The notes under the pieces: generated by a model | Seen by the model: the letters and a program-made list of their open reading frames with translations, nothing else | Database searches by the model: none | What the model was told of the DNA's origin: nothing | Assembly: GCF_000375425.1 (NCBI RefSeq) | Contig: NZ_AQXG01000002.1 | Span: forward strand, 389,712-453,711 | Source: Gracilimonas tropica DSM 19535 | GTDB taxonomy: Bacteria > Bacteroidota > Rhodothermia > Balneolales > Balneolaceae | Length of the DNA stretch: 64,000 bases | Direction: 5' to 3' | Part shown: positions 15,307 to 23,654 of the stretch, in pieces | How positions within the stretch are numbered: the stretch's first letter is position 1 | Layout of the letters: the number at the start of each line of letters is the position of its first letter | Translations under genes and position numbers: made by a program

Positions 15307-16467
15307 CTATTTGATCAGTGTCATTTTCTTTACTTGTGTGCCAAATTCTGTAGTCAAACGATATAAATACATTCCCGTCGGCAGATCAGATGCATCAAAT
15401 GTAACCTCATAAGAACCTGAAGCCTGAACTTCACCAGCGACCAATGATCTTACTTTTTGACCCACCGTATTATACACAGTCAAACTAACTTCTGTTATTT
15501 CCGGGATATCATATTTGATTTTGGTTTGAGGGTTAAAGGGATTTGGATAGTTATTGGTTAAATATACCTTATCAGGCAGTTCAGCTTGCTTAGCTTCTGA
15601 AGAAGTGGCTACGTTCCAGTTTGTAACAAACAAAGCTCCTCTGGTCCAGGATAGATCCTTGACCATCATTTTTTCACTTCCATCCAATTGCGCACTATAA
15701 ATAGCTCCACCGTCTCCGGAGTATAAGTAGTCTTCAACCCAGAAAACCATCCCCATTTCCTCAATCAAGTGAACGGCAACAGGACTTTCAGCATCGGTCA
15801 CAGTCTCTGCCTCTCCACCTGAGAAAGCAACTCTTCGAATCTCATCGTTACTGGTATCGGTGTAGTATGCAAATTCGTTTACCTTATCCAGTGCAATACT
15901 TCCCGGTTGAATGTATGAGGTGATTTCCGCAACCGCTTCTATTTCTGTTCCATCAAGATTAGAGCGCATGATGGCACCGGTTCGAACCCAATAGATATGT
16001 GCGTTTTCAGTATCCAATGCAACATCCAAAATCCCATTCGTATGGTCAGACCCTTCTCCGTCAATTAGGACTTCTGCCTCACTTCCATCCAATTTTGCTT
16101 TCATGATCTTACCCGCATTTACATTTTCTGCCCAATACATAAACCCCGCTTGCGTATCCAGCGCGATCCCACGAGCAGATTCGGCTTCACTGTATATCTC
16201 TTCAGTCGACAAACTATCCAAGTCCGCTTTAAAAATTCCGGCACCGAATGTTTTCTTTTGGGTCCAATAAACATATCCCGCAGACGTATCTGCTGCTACG
16301 CCGTAAATAGGGTTAACAGTACCATCAGCTATAAAATGAGGTTTTTCTCCTTCATTATTCTGTACCCATAATGTATCTCCGGAAACAAAATACATCTGTG
16401 CTTTAGCCCCTACATTTACAAAAAAAAGCATAATTAGTAGTAGAAAAGGTTTCTTAGTTATCTTCAT
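15307..16467 (-). CDS. Secreted YWTD-propeller-like protein with T9SS-type C-terminal domain
   Basis: A 386-residue exported protein. It has a signal peptide (about 1-23, ending GAKAQ), then repeated blades with the pattern Y/W-x-x-x-x-x-x-I-x-R/K-x-x-L-D-G (for example KIMKAKLDGSEAEVL and AIMRSNLDGTEIEAV), like low-density-lipoprotein-receptor YWTD propellers. The last 85 residues match the sorting domain that begins NYPNPFNPQTKIKYDI and ends MTLIK, used for type IX secretion or anchoring in this phylum. Ligand unknown. It is convergent with hsp20 and divergent from dusB. A T9SS-related protein is encoded at 27577-30309. Confidence 0.82.
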   Translation of the reverse strand: MKITKKPFLLLIMLFFVNVGAKAQMYFVSGDTLWVQNNEGEKPHFIADGTVNPIYGVAADTSAGYVYWTQKKTFGAGIFKADLDSLSTEEIYSEAESARGIALDTQAGFMYWAENVNAGKIMKAKLDGSEAEVLIDGEGSDHTNGILDVALDTENAHIYWVRTGAIMRSNLDGTEIEAVAEITSYIQPGSIALDKVNEFAYYTDTSNDEIRRVAFSGGEAETVTDAESPVAVHLIEEMGMVFWVEDYLYSGDGGAIYSAQLDGSEKMMVKDLSWTRGALFVTNWNVATSSEAKQAELPDKVYLTNNYPNPFNPQTKIKYDIPEITEVSLTVYNTVGQKVRSLVAGEVQASGSYEVTFDASDLPTGMYLYRLTTEFGTQVKKMTLIK

Positions 16468-16614
16468 AGTTTAGTCAAATTATTGTTCGATTTACCCTTA
16501 CTACGAATTTTCTTAACGGAAAGGATCAATAAAAAAGCAGTAATCAATCATACGATTGTTGATGAGAAACCCTTATTTTTATAATTCTTTAAATCGCAGT
16601 ATAAAACTTTATCC

Positions 16615-17604
16615 ATGAACATCGGTCCTATAGAATTACCGGATCAACCCCTATTCCTCGCTCCTATGGAGGATGTAACAGATTCTCCCTTTCGCCAAAT
16701 TTGTCGCCGTAAAGGAGCAGACATCGTTTTCACTGAATTCATCAGCTCTGAAGCCATTATTCGGGATGCAGATGTAGCCATGCAAAAAATGGATTTCGAG
16801 GAAATGGAACGTCCCTTTGGCGTGCAGATCTTCGGTGGCCGTGAAGAAGCCATGGGAGGAGCTGCGAAAGTAGCTGTTGATCAGAATCCTGATCTGGTCG
16901 ATATCAATTTTGGATGCCCGGTGTACAAGATCGTGAAGAAAGGAGCCGGAGCGGGTTGTCTGAAAGACCTTTCGATGATGGAACGTATGGCAGGAACCGT
17001 AGTGGATGCGGTTACCGACAGACCCGTAACCGTAAAAACACGACTTGGCTGGGATGACAATACCATCAAAATTCAGGAAGTGGCTTTGATGCTGCAAAAA
17101 CTTGGGGTGAAGGCTCTAACGGTTCACGCCAGAACCCGTGCTCAAAAATACAAAGGCGATGCCCGGTGGGACTGGCTCAAAAAACTAAAGAATACCCCCG
17201 GACTCGAAATCCCTATTATCGGAAACGGAGATGTCACCTCACCTGAACTTGCCAAGAAAATGTTTGAAGAAACCGGTGTGGATGGGGTGATGATCGGTCG
17301 GGGAGCCATTGGAAATCCATGGATCTTTGAACAAACAAAACATTATCTGGAAACGGGTGAACTTCTTCCCGAACCAAGCGTTCGGCAACGTGTTGAACTT
17401 TGTGCCGAGCAGCTCCGTTTATCGGTTCAACAACATGGAGAGCGTTACGGCGTCATCATCATGAAAAAGCACTACGGGCAATACTTGAAAGGCGTTCGGA
17501 ATGGTAAAAAACTCCGCATGCAGCTTATGGAACATGATGAAATGGATCCAATCCTCGAACTGCTGCTCAATTTTGATGAGACTGAAATTCATGCCGTAGC
17601 TTAG
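16615..17604 (+). CDS. dusB: tRNA-dihydrouridine synthase, DusB-like
   Basis: A flavin enzyme of 329 residues that reduces specific uridines to dihydrouridine in the tRNA D-loop. Visible motifs: LAPMEDVTDSPFR (FMN-binding start), INFGCPVYKIVKKGAGAGCL with the catalytic cysteine, VKTRLGWD, VHARTRAQ, and GNGDVTSPE plus GVMIGRGAIGNPW (phosphate binding). The length and C-terminal helical domain fit DusB. The stop codon borders directly on a 7-base tandem repeat array, which therefore lies in its 3' untranslated end. Confidence 0.93.
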   Translation: MNIGPIELPDQPLFLAPMEDVTDSPFRQICRRKGADIVFTEFISSEAIIRDADVAMQKMDFEEMERPFGVQIFGGREEAMGGAAKVAVDQNPDLVDINFGCPVYKIVKKGAGAGCLKDLSMMERMAGTVVDAVTDRPVTVKTRLGWDDNTIKIQEVALMLQKLGVKALTVHARTRAQKYKGDARWDWLKKLKNTPGLEIPIIGNGDVTSPELAKKMFEETGVDGVMIGRGAIGNPWIFEQTKHYLETGELLPEPSVRQRVELCAEQLRLSVQQHGERYGVIIMKKHYGQYLKGVRNGKKLRMQLMEHDEMDPILELLLNFDETEIHAVA

Positions 17605-17691
17605 CAGTTAACAGTTAGCAGTTAGCAGTTAGCAGTTAGCAGTTAGCAGTTAGCAGTTAGCAGTTAGCAGTTAGCAGTTAGCAGTTAGCAG
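17604..17691. repeat. 7-bp tandem repeat array (GCAGTTA)n
   Basis: About twelve copies of the 7-base unit GCAGTTA in perfect head-to-tail order, one variant (ACAGTTA) near the start, and a partial last copy. It starts within the dusB stop codon. It is a minisatellite-like array prone to slippage. Each unit contains TAG or TTA, so no long reading frame crosses it on the plus strand. Confidence 0.92.
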
Positions 17692-17834
17692 AGTGCTGAT
17701 TAATGAGACGACTCCCAAACTTATTTCAAATTTGTTCACTGATCACTGCTTACTGGTAACTGATAACTGTAAAATTGAATCTTTTAAAGGGCTGAGGCGT
17801 ATTAACTGTTTTCTGTAACCAAACCAACGTTCTC

Positions 17835-18035
17835 ATGTTTGCACGATTTGCCCGACTCCTGAACTCATTTCTTGGAGCTTCTGCGGTAGCTGCGGCTCCG
17901 CTCAAAGCCATCACCGGAATTGTCATTAGTTTGATCATCCCCTACCTCCTCTACGCTTTTCTCGGTGGATTCGGAATTGCTATTGCCTTAGTAGGTTTGA
18001 TCTGGGGAATTGTTTGGCTTTCAAAGAAAAAGTGA
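17835..18035 (+). CDS. Small membrane protein, unrecognised
   Basis: A 66-residue protein with an amphipathic start, one or two hydrophobic segments (about 25-60) and a KKK tail, indicating an inner-membrane location. It resembles no named family that I know. It sits alone between the tandem repeat and convergent serS. The coding assignment rests on its hydrophobic pattern and lysine end only. Confidence 0.5.
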   Translation: MFARFARLLNSFLGASAVAAAPLKAITGIVISLIIPYLLYAFLGGFGIAIALVGLIWGIVWLSKKK

Positions 18036-18111
18036 TAAAGTGACAAGTGATTAAGTAAAATTGCATACCTCAAATCACTTAATCACTTCATTACTCTATG
18101 ACTTTATCACT
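18031..18111. repeat. Long nested hairpin between convergent genes
   Basis: AGTGATAAAGT (18031-18041) pairs perfectly with ACTTTATCACT (18101-18111). Inside, AAGTGATTAAGT (18045-18056) pairs perfectly with ACTTAATCACTT (18077-18088). It touches the stop codon region of serS and of the small membrane protein gene. It could end or stabilise both transcripts, but it lacks a T-run. Confidence 0.75.
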
Positions 18112-19378
18112 AAAGATAATCCCTTCCAAAGAAAGGCTTCAACACTTCAGGAACGCGCACTTTTCCATTCTCTTCCTGGTAGGTTTCGATGATGGCTGCA
18201 ACTACGCGTGGCAAGGCCAATCCTGACCCATTCAGCGTGTGCAGGATCTCGATTTCTTTTTCGTCTTTGCGGTAGCGCAACTGCATTCTGCGTGCCTGGA
18301 AACTTTCAAAATTGGAGCATGAACTCACTTCCAGCCAACGCTTTTGACCCGGACTCCAAACCTCCAAATCATATTTCTTGCTTTGCGTAAAACCCATATC
18401 GCCGGTGCACATCAGCAGTGTTCTATATGGAAGTTGGAGTGTTTCCAGCAATTTCTCGGCATGTTCGCGAAGGCTTTCCAGCTCGTCATAGGAATCTTCC
18501 GGCTTCACGATCTTCACCAGTTCCACCTTGTCAAACTGATGGAGTCGATTCAAGCCTCGAACATCCTTTCCATAGGAACCGGCTTCACGTCGCCAGCACG
18601 GTGTATACGCTACGTACTTTTTAGGAACTTCAGTAAGCTCAAAAATCTCATCACGGTGGAAGTTGGTAACAGGAACCTCAGCCGTTGGAATCATAAAGAA
18701 TTCATCCCGGGGAATTTCATACATCATATCTTCCTTATCCGGAATTTGTCCGGTGCCGCGCGCGGAATCTTCATTCACAAAATACGGAGCCTGCAGTTCA
18801 GTATATCCTGCCTTTACCCCTTCATTGATAAAATAATTAATGAGCGCTCGCTGAAGCTGTGCTACCGGCCCCACATAAAAAGGAAATCCGGCTCCGGCCA
18901 CTTTCACGCCTCGCTTGAAATCGATCCAACCGTGTTTTTCGGTAAGCTCCCAATGGGGTTTGAGCCATTCTCGCTCATCAATATCGCCCCAGGTTTTGAA
19001 GGTCTCGTTATCCTCTTCCGTAAAACCAACAGGTACACTTGAATGAGGAACATTAGGAATTTTCAACAACAGATTTTCCCGCTCTTCACTGAGCTCCCGA
19101 ACCTCTTCTTCCAGCTCCTTGATCTTCTCCTTCATCTCTGAAGTTTCTTTGATGATCGCCTGGGCCTCCTCTTTTTTACCCTGCCCCATCAGCTTTCCAA
19201 TTTCTTTGGCTTTAGTGTTGCTCTCGGCTCTGAGTTGATCTCCCTCATGCACCTTTGTTCGCCATTTTTCATCAGCCTCCAACAGCCTTTCTACTATAGA
19301 AGTATCCTTCTCCCCTTTATTGAGAATAGCCTGTTCCACCTGTTCCTGATGTTCCCGGATAAAATTAATGTCGAGCAT
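18110..19378 (-). CDS. serS: Seryl-tRNA synthetase
   Basis: A class II synthetase that charges tRNA-Ser. From the ATG at 19378 the protein has 422 residues and begins MLDINFIREHQE, as in the family; an in-frame start 39 bases upstream is less likely. Residues 1-110 form the antiparallel coiled-coil tRNA arm (rich in EK, for example EMKEKIKELEEEVRELSEE). Catalytic motifs follow: PTAEVPVTNFHRDEIF, then CWRREAGSYGKDVRGL (motif 2), then NGSGLALPRVVAAIIE (motif 3). It is monocistronic and convergent with a small membrane protein gene. Confidence 0.95.
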   Translation of the reverse strand: MLDINFIREHQEQVEQAILNKGEKDTSIVERLLEADEKWRTKVHEGDQLRAESNTKAKEIGKLMGQGKKEEAQAIIKETSEMKEKIKELEEEVRELSEERENLLLKIPNVPHSSVPVGFTEEDNETFKTWGDIDEREWLKPHWELTEKHGWIDFKRGVKVAGAGFPFYVGPVAQLQRALINYFINEGVKAGYTELQAPYFVNEDSARGTGQIPDKEDMMYEIPRDEFFMIPTAEVPVTNFHRDEIFELTEVPKKYVAYTPCWRREAGSYGKDVRGLNRLHQFDKVELVKIVKPEDSYDELESLREHAEKLLETLQLPYRTLLMCTGDMGFTQSKKYDLEVWSPGQKRWLEVSSCSNFESFQARRMQLRYRKDEKEIEILHTLNGSGLALPRVVAAIIETYQEENGKVRVPEVLKPFFGRDYL

Positions 19379-19570
19379 GAAATTGTCGTCTGAATTGGGT
19401 TCAAATTTGAGTGCCAAAGATACAAGGTATTCCTCTTTTTGTTGAGCCTTTTTTAGGTTTTGGAATGAACTTAATTTCTCAATCTTGAAAGCGCTTTTGC
19501 CATTGACTACCTAAATTATTTAGGCTACTTTTCGACATTCAAACAATTTTTAGGCAACAACCGATATAAT

Positions 19571-20053
19571 ATGAGCCATTTATTAGACGAGACCGACATT
19601 GCTATTCTAAATCACCTACAGGAAAATGGTCGTGCACAACGCAACACCATTGCAGAATTGGTAAACCTGTCGGTACCTTCGGTTTCAGAGCGGATGAAAA
19701 AACTGGAAGAACGTGGCTTGATAGAAGGTTACAAAGCCATTCTAAATAGTAAAAAATTTCATTTTGACATCACGGCCTTCATTTTTGTACAGGTAGACGG
19801 CTCCGAAAATTATCAGAACTTTGTTGAAAAAGCCTCGGCTGAAGAAGAAATTCTGGAATGTCATTCCATTACCGGTGATGGCTCTCATTTTCTGAAAGTC
19901 AGAACAAAAAATACCGGCTCATTTGAAAGTCTTTTATCCCGGATTCAAGCTTGGGAAGGGGTTAGCAAAACCCGGTCCAACCTGGTTCTTTCCAGCTTTA
20001 AAGAAACCCGTGCCATCCCTGTTGAGCATGCTACCGAGCTCATAAAATCCTGA
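19571..20053 (+). CDS. Lrp/AsnC-family transcriptional regulator
   Basis: A 160-residue regulator. Residues 1-60 are the AsnC-type helix-turn-helix (DETDIAILNHLQENGR, VSERMKKLEERGLIEGY), and 65-150 the RAM ligand-binding domain (SITGDGSHFLKVRTKNTGSFESLL). These proteins sense amino acids as octamers or tetramers. The target is unknown; aminotransferase genes for ornithine and lysine lie in the window, but far away. It is transcribed divergently from serS with a 192-base shared upstream region. Confidence 0.9.
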   Translation: MSHLLDETDIAILNHLQENGRAQRNTIAELVNLSVPSVSERMKKLEERGLIEGYKAILNSKKFHFDITAFIFVQVDGSENYQNFVEKASAEEEILECHSITGDGSHFLKVRTKNTGSFESLLSRIQAWEGVSKTRSNLVLSSFKETRAIPVEHATELIKS

Positions 20054-20196
20054 TCTTCGTAAATCATACAACCTTACTTTTCGTTTACTTACTACCAAAG
20101 GAATCGTTAACTTACGTCATTCTGACAGGAAAACAGGACGTTGCTTTTATTCTAATTAAGTAACTGTAAATTTAAAGCTTAAAGCTCATTACATCT

Positions 20197-21486
20197 ATGG
20201 ACAGGGAAGTTTTTCAGGAACAATTTGGCTTATTGGGAAGCTCCGAGGCTATGCGGCAGGTGATCGATAAGATCATGCAGGTAGCCAAGACCGATATAAC
20301 CGTTACCCTTCAAGGTGAAAGCGGAGTGGGTAAAGATGTGACGGCCCGGGCCATCCACTCCATGAGCAAGAGGGGCCGCAATAACTTAGTGATCGTTAAT
20401 TGCGGAGCCATTCCTGAAGGAATCATCGAAAGTGAACTTTTTGGGCACGAGAAAGGAGCTTTTACAGGTGCCGAAACGTCTCGGGAAGGCTATTTCGAAA
20501 AAGCGGATGGCGGGACCATTTTTCTTGATGAGATTGGGGATACTCCAAAAAATGTGCAGGTAAAGCTGCTTCGGGTATTAGAAAACGGGGAGTTTTTCCG
20601 TGTGGGCTCAAGTAAGGTACAAACTACTGACGTTCGGGTTATTGCAGCCACCAATCAAGACCTTTGGAAGATGGTGCAGGATGGAGATTTCAGGGAGGAC
20701 CTATATTACCGGCTTGATACCGTTCAAATAAAACTGCCTCCCCTCAGGGATCGGCAAGAGGATATCATTCCAATATTCAGAAAATTTGTTGAGGAATATT
20801 CTGCCCGCTACGATTCTGTTTTCAAGGGATTCTCTGATGAAGCCCGGGAGCTTTTAGTTTCGTACCGGTGGCCGGGAAATATCCGTGAATTAAGAAATGT
20901 GGCAGAACAACTTGTGGTGCTTGAGAAATCACAGTTTATTGACAAAGAAAAACTTCAGAAGTATTTAAAAGGCCGGCAACATTACGGGAGTGCCGATAAC
21001 CTTCCGATGGTAGCTAACCGTGAAAAACAAGAAGAAGCACATAGGGAAGACGATTTTGGAAGAGCCGATCGCGAACTGGTTTATCGGGCTCTTGTGGAGC
21101 TGCGAAACGATATAGCAGACGTAAAAAAGATGTTCGCTAACTTCCTTTACTCCACATTCTCCAATAAGAACCTGAAAGCATTGCCGGCTTCTATCCGTGA
21201 TGAAGTAGATAAATCGGAAGTTTCGGGGGTGAATGTAAACATGGGAAGCCAAACGCCCTTAGGCATGCAGTCGATGCCTGAAGAGCAAGATTTTGAAGAA
21301 TCGGAAGAAACGGAACTTACCAGCTTTTTTAATACCGATGAGATCCCTTCTATAGAGGAAGCTGAAAAGTTCCTTATTCAGCAGGCACTTAAAAGATTTG
21401 ATGGCAACCGCCGGAAAGCTTCGGAATCTTTGGGAGTTAGTGAGCGGACTTTATATCGTAAATTGGATCAGTATGGACTGGAATAA
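20197..21486 (+). CDS. Sigma-54-dependent transcriptional activator
   Basis: A 429-residue enhancer-binding protein without an N-terminal receiver domain. The AAA+ domain spans about 10-245, with Walker A GESGVGKD (40-47), the sigma-54 contact loop GAFTGA (87-92) and Walker B TIFLDE (107-112). A Fis-type helix-turn-helix closes the protein (NRRKASESLGVSERTLYRKL). A less conserved acidic linker lies between about 270 and 385. Absence of a sensory domain suggests control by a partner or by its amount. Its last 14 bases overlap the start of lptE, so the two are one operon, an arrangement common in Bacteroidota. Confidence 0.93.
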   Translation: MDREVFQEQFGLLGSSEAMRQVIDKIMQVAKTDITVTLQGESGVGKDVTARAIHSMSKRGRNNLVIVNCGAIPEGIIESELFGHEKGAFTGAETSREGYFEKADGGTIFLDEIGDTPKNVQVKLLRVLENGEFFRVGSSKVQTTDVRVIAATNQDLWKMVQDGDFREDLYYRLDTVQIKLPPLRDRQEDIIPIFRKFVEEYSARYDSVFKGFSDEARELLVSYRWPGNIRELRNVAEQLVVLEKSQFIDKEKLQKYLKGRQHYGSADNLPMVANREKQEEAHREDDFGRADRELVYRALVELRNDIADVKKMFANFLYSTFSNKNLKALPASIRDEVDKSEVSGVNVNMGSQTPLGMQSMPEEQDFEESEETELTSFFNTDEIPSIEEAEKFLIQQALKRFDGNRRKASESLGVSERTLYRKLDQYGLE

Positions 21487-21988
21487 AAACCTTTTGCTGA
21501 TCATTATTGCTTTCGGCTTGACCCTCGGGAGTTGCGTCCGGTATAGTTTTACCGGGGCTTCCATCCCTGAAGGGGTTGAAACTATTTACATCCCGTTCTT
21601 TCCGGATCAATCCAACAGTGGCCTGGGCGATTTAAGTAACCGGCTGAATGAAGTTCTTATCAACCGATTTGTAAATCAAAGTAAGATTAGCCTGGCTAAT
21701 AACGACTCAGACGCTGATGCCATTCTTGACGGTGTCATAACCTCATACACGAACCGGCCATTTACTATCAGCGGTAATGAACAAGCCACTCAAAATGAAG
21801 TAAGTATTACTGTTCGGGCTACCTATTCTTATGCTGATAAAGAGAAGCCGGAGTGGAGTAAATCTTTCAATGGAAAATTTACTTATGACCCAACGCAAGA
21901 TCCCATCAATGGTGAAAATCAAGCGGCCAACAGAGCGCTTGAGCAAATAGCCAATAACATGTTCAATGATGCGGTAAGTAATTGGTAA
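21473..21988 (+). CDS. lptE: LPS-assembly lipoprotein LptE
   Basis: A 171-residue outer-membrane lipoprotein that plugs LptD during lipopolysaccharide insertion. The ATG at 21473 yields a short signal ending in the lipobox LGSC (Cys21). The downstream GVETIYIPFFPDQ start and the repeating beta/alpha pattern, with DAILDGVITSYTNRPF, match the Bacteroidota LptE family. An earlier in-frame start inside the activator gene would spoil the signal sequence. It is encoded in the activator operon. Confidence 0.87.
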   Translation: MDWNKNLLLIIIAFGLTLGSCVRYSFTGASIPEGVETIYIPFFPDQSNSGLGDLSNRLNEVLINRFVNQSKISLANNDSDADAILDGVITSYTNRPFTISGNEQATQNEVSITVRATYSYADKEKPEWSKSFNGKFTYDPTQDPINGENQAANRALEQIANNMFNDAVSNW

Positions 21989-22044
21989 TTTGCTTTGATT
22001 GTAAGCCTCCTTCCCGTTATTATTGTTGAGCTCTAACCAAACCT

Positions 22045-22665
22045 ATGCAAGAACTTCCATTCCACATACCAAAGTCTTTGTCTTCTTATGTAGAAAAGTT
22101 TGAAGATGACCCTGAGAACGTCATTTCAAAACTAAAAAGACATTTAAAGAAAAGAGGACCCGATGCTGTTGGGCACTTTTTATTGTCCTGGTTTTACCAT
22201 CTGCAGAACGATAACAAGAAAGCAATTCAGGAAGCTTTAAAGGCAAAAACCTATGCTCCCGGAAGTCCTTTGATGGAGCACTTGCACTATTTTTTAGTTC
22301 ACCCCGAAAAGTTTGAAGCTGCCGTTCCCCAAAAAGCATACATCTCAACCGGGATAAAGCTTCAACAAGGTTCCAGAACCTCTCCTGTTTTGGATCTCGA
22401 CCGTCTTATTCAAATGCTCGAAGAAGTCGAATCTAACCGAATTCAAATTCCGGCCGAAGATGAAGATTTTGATGATTCTGACCTAAGTAAGGAATCGGAA
22501 GAAGTGGATGATCTCATTTCAGAAACGCTGGCTAAAATTCACACCAAACAAGGCCGGAAGAAAGAAGCCATCAAAATGTATGAACGACTGATAGAAAGGG
22601 ATGAGCATAAGGCAGATCATTATAAGACACAGATCAGCAAGCTTAAGGAAGAAACGACAGACTAA
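22045..22665 (+). CDS. TPR-like protein of unknown function
   Basis: A 206-residue soluble protein with two short helical-repeat parts: residues 30-85 (RGPDAVGHFLLSWFYHLQND, then KKAIQEALKAKTYAPGS) and 150-200 (SETLAKIHTKQGRKKEAIKMYERLI), the latter TPR-like, joined by an acidic linker. It follows lptE by 56 bases and probably belongs to the same operon; this position is seen in related genomes. It likely acts as a scaffold. Its stop abuts the convergent hydrolase gene with no gap. Confidence 0.75.
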   Translation: MQELPFHIPKSLSSYVEKFEDDPENVISKLKRHLKKRGPDAVGHFLLSWFYHLQNDNKKAIQEALKAKTYAPGSPLMEHLHYFLVHPEKFEAAVPQKAYISTGIKLQQGSRTSPVLDLDRLIQMLEEVESNRIQIPAEDEDFDDSDLSKESEEVDDLISETLAKIHTKQGRKKEAIKMYERLIERDEHKADHYKTQISKLKEETTD

Positions 22666-23292
22666 CTAAGCCTTCACAAAAGCGTTAGATGTTTTCTCGT
22701 GAGCAATGGTAGTGGAAGGACCGTGCCCCGGGTACACAACGGTTTCATCCGGAAGGGTATAAAGTTTTTCTTTGATACTCTTTTCTAAAACAGAGAAATC
22801 TCCTTTATACAGATCCGTTCGGCCTATACTTTCTTTGAAAAGTGCATCTCCGGCTATCACAAATTGATCTTCTTCAAAATACAGTGAGATATGATCGGGA
22901 GAATGTCCGGGCGTGTACAAACAGTTAAACTCAAAATTTCCGATCTGAAATGTTCCGGCTTTTGGCAGAGCTTCCGGTTCAAAATTAAATCCCGCTTGAT
23001 TTAAACCAAACATCTGAGCCTGACTTCCGAAATTGTTCCACAAGAAGCGGTCTGCATCACTTAAATAAACGGGAACATCAAAATCACGAAGCGTGCGGCT
23101 TACTCCCATTACATGATCTACGTGGGCATGAGTTAAAACAATGGCTTTTAGCTCACCCTTAAGTGCTTGTTTGAAATGCTGAAATTCAGGTTCTGAAGAA
23201 AAGCCCGGATCAATGAGCAGATGCTCGTCTTGACTTGTGAGCAGGTAGGTATTCTCAGCAAAAGGGCCGACTTCGAATTTTTGAATGTCCAT
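22666..23292 (-). CDS. Metallo-beta-lactamase-fold hydrolase (glyoxalase II-like)
   Basis: A 208-residue MBL-fold enzyme. The THAHVDHVMG motif is the HxHxDH zinc site, with further ligands in TPGHSPDHISLYF, GDALFKESIGRTD and YPGHGPSTT. The length and the GRTDL element match the small hydroxyacylglutathione-hydrolase-like group, which may hydrolyse thioesters or persulfides. It is last in a minus-strand run (pabB, ATPase, rpmE) though a hairpin after rpmE separates them. Confidence 0.88.
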   Translation of the reverse strand: MDIQKFEVGPFAENTYLLTSQDEHLLIDPGFSSEPEFQHFKQALKGELKAIVLTHAHVDHVMGVSRTLRDFDVPVYLSDADRFLWNNFGSQAQMFGLNQAGFNFEPEALPKAGTFQIGNFEFNCLYTPGHSPDHISLYFEEDQFVIAGDALFKESIGRTDLYKGDFSVLEKSIKEKLYTLPDETVVYPGHGPSTTIAHEKTSNAFVKA

Positions 23293-23306
23293 AAGCTTGA
23301 AATAAA

Positions 23307-23338
23307 AAAAGGATGCATCAGCGAAGATACATCCTTTT
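23307..23338 (-). terminator. Terminator after rpmE
   Basis: AAAAGGATG (23307-23315) and CATCCTTTT (23330-23338) form a stem that extends with one mismatch (ATC with GAT). On the minus strand it is followed by a T-rich run. Confidence 0.8.
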
Positions 23339-23357
23339 AAAAAAATGGTTACCGAAC

Positions 23358-23573
23358 TTAATCTTTGTTACCGTAACGACGCTTAAAGCGGTCAACACGG
23401 CCGGCAGTAGAAGTAAAACTGTTACTTTTAGTATAAAACGGATGGTTTTTAGAATCTACCTCGCTGCGATAAACACCGTCTTTAGTGTCCATGGTGCTGC
23501 GGGTTTTGATCTCGGTACCGTCGCTCATCACTACCGTAATTTCTTTGTAATCTGGATGAATTCCTTTTTTCAT
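23358..23573 (-). CDS. rpmE: 50S ribosomal protein L31, zinc-independent form
   Basis: A 71-residue ribosomal protein starting MKKGIHPDYKEITVV and ending HPFYTKSNSFTSTAGRVDRFKRRYGNKD, as in L31. The CxxC zinc ligands of the classic form are replaced (VVMSDGTEI and SEVDSKNHPF), so this is the C-minus type that does not bind zinc. It is followed by a hairpin terminator on the minus strand. Confidence 0.92.
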   Translation of the reverse strand: MKKGIHPDYKEITVVMSDGTEIKTRSTMDTKDGVYRSEVDSKNHPFYTKSNSFTSTAGRVDRFKRRYGNKD

Positions 23574-23654
23574 GGTCTTATGCTATGCTTGCTTGAAATT
23601 TGCAAAGGTTTTAAATATAAGGCTAACTAAAACTGAATTCAACGAAAGAATTAC

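Noticed and set aside
17604..17691. CRISPR array
   Set aside because: The units are 7 bases with no spacers; this is a simple tandem repeat.
19379..19417. Upstream start for serS
   Set aside because: Seryl-tRNA synthetases begin MLD-type; the 13 added residues have no family support.
21398..21472. Earlier start for lptE overlapping the sigma-54 activator
   Set aside because: It would place 25 unrelated residues before a clean lipoprotein signal.
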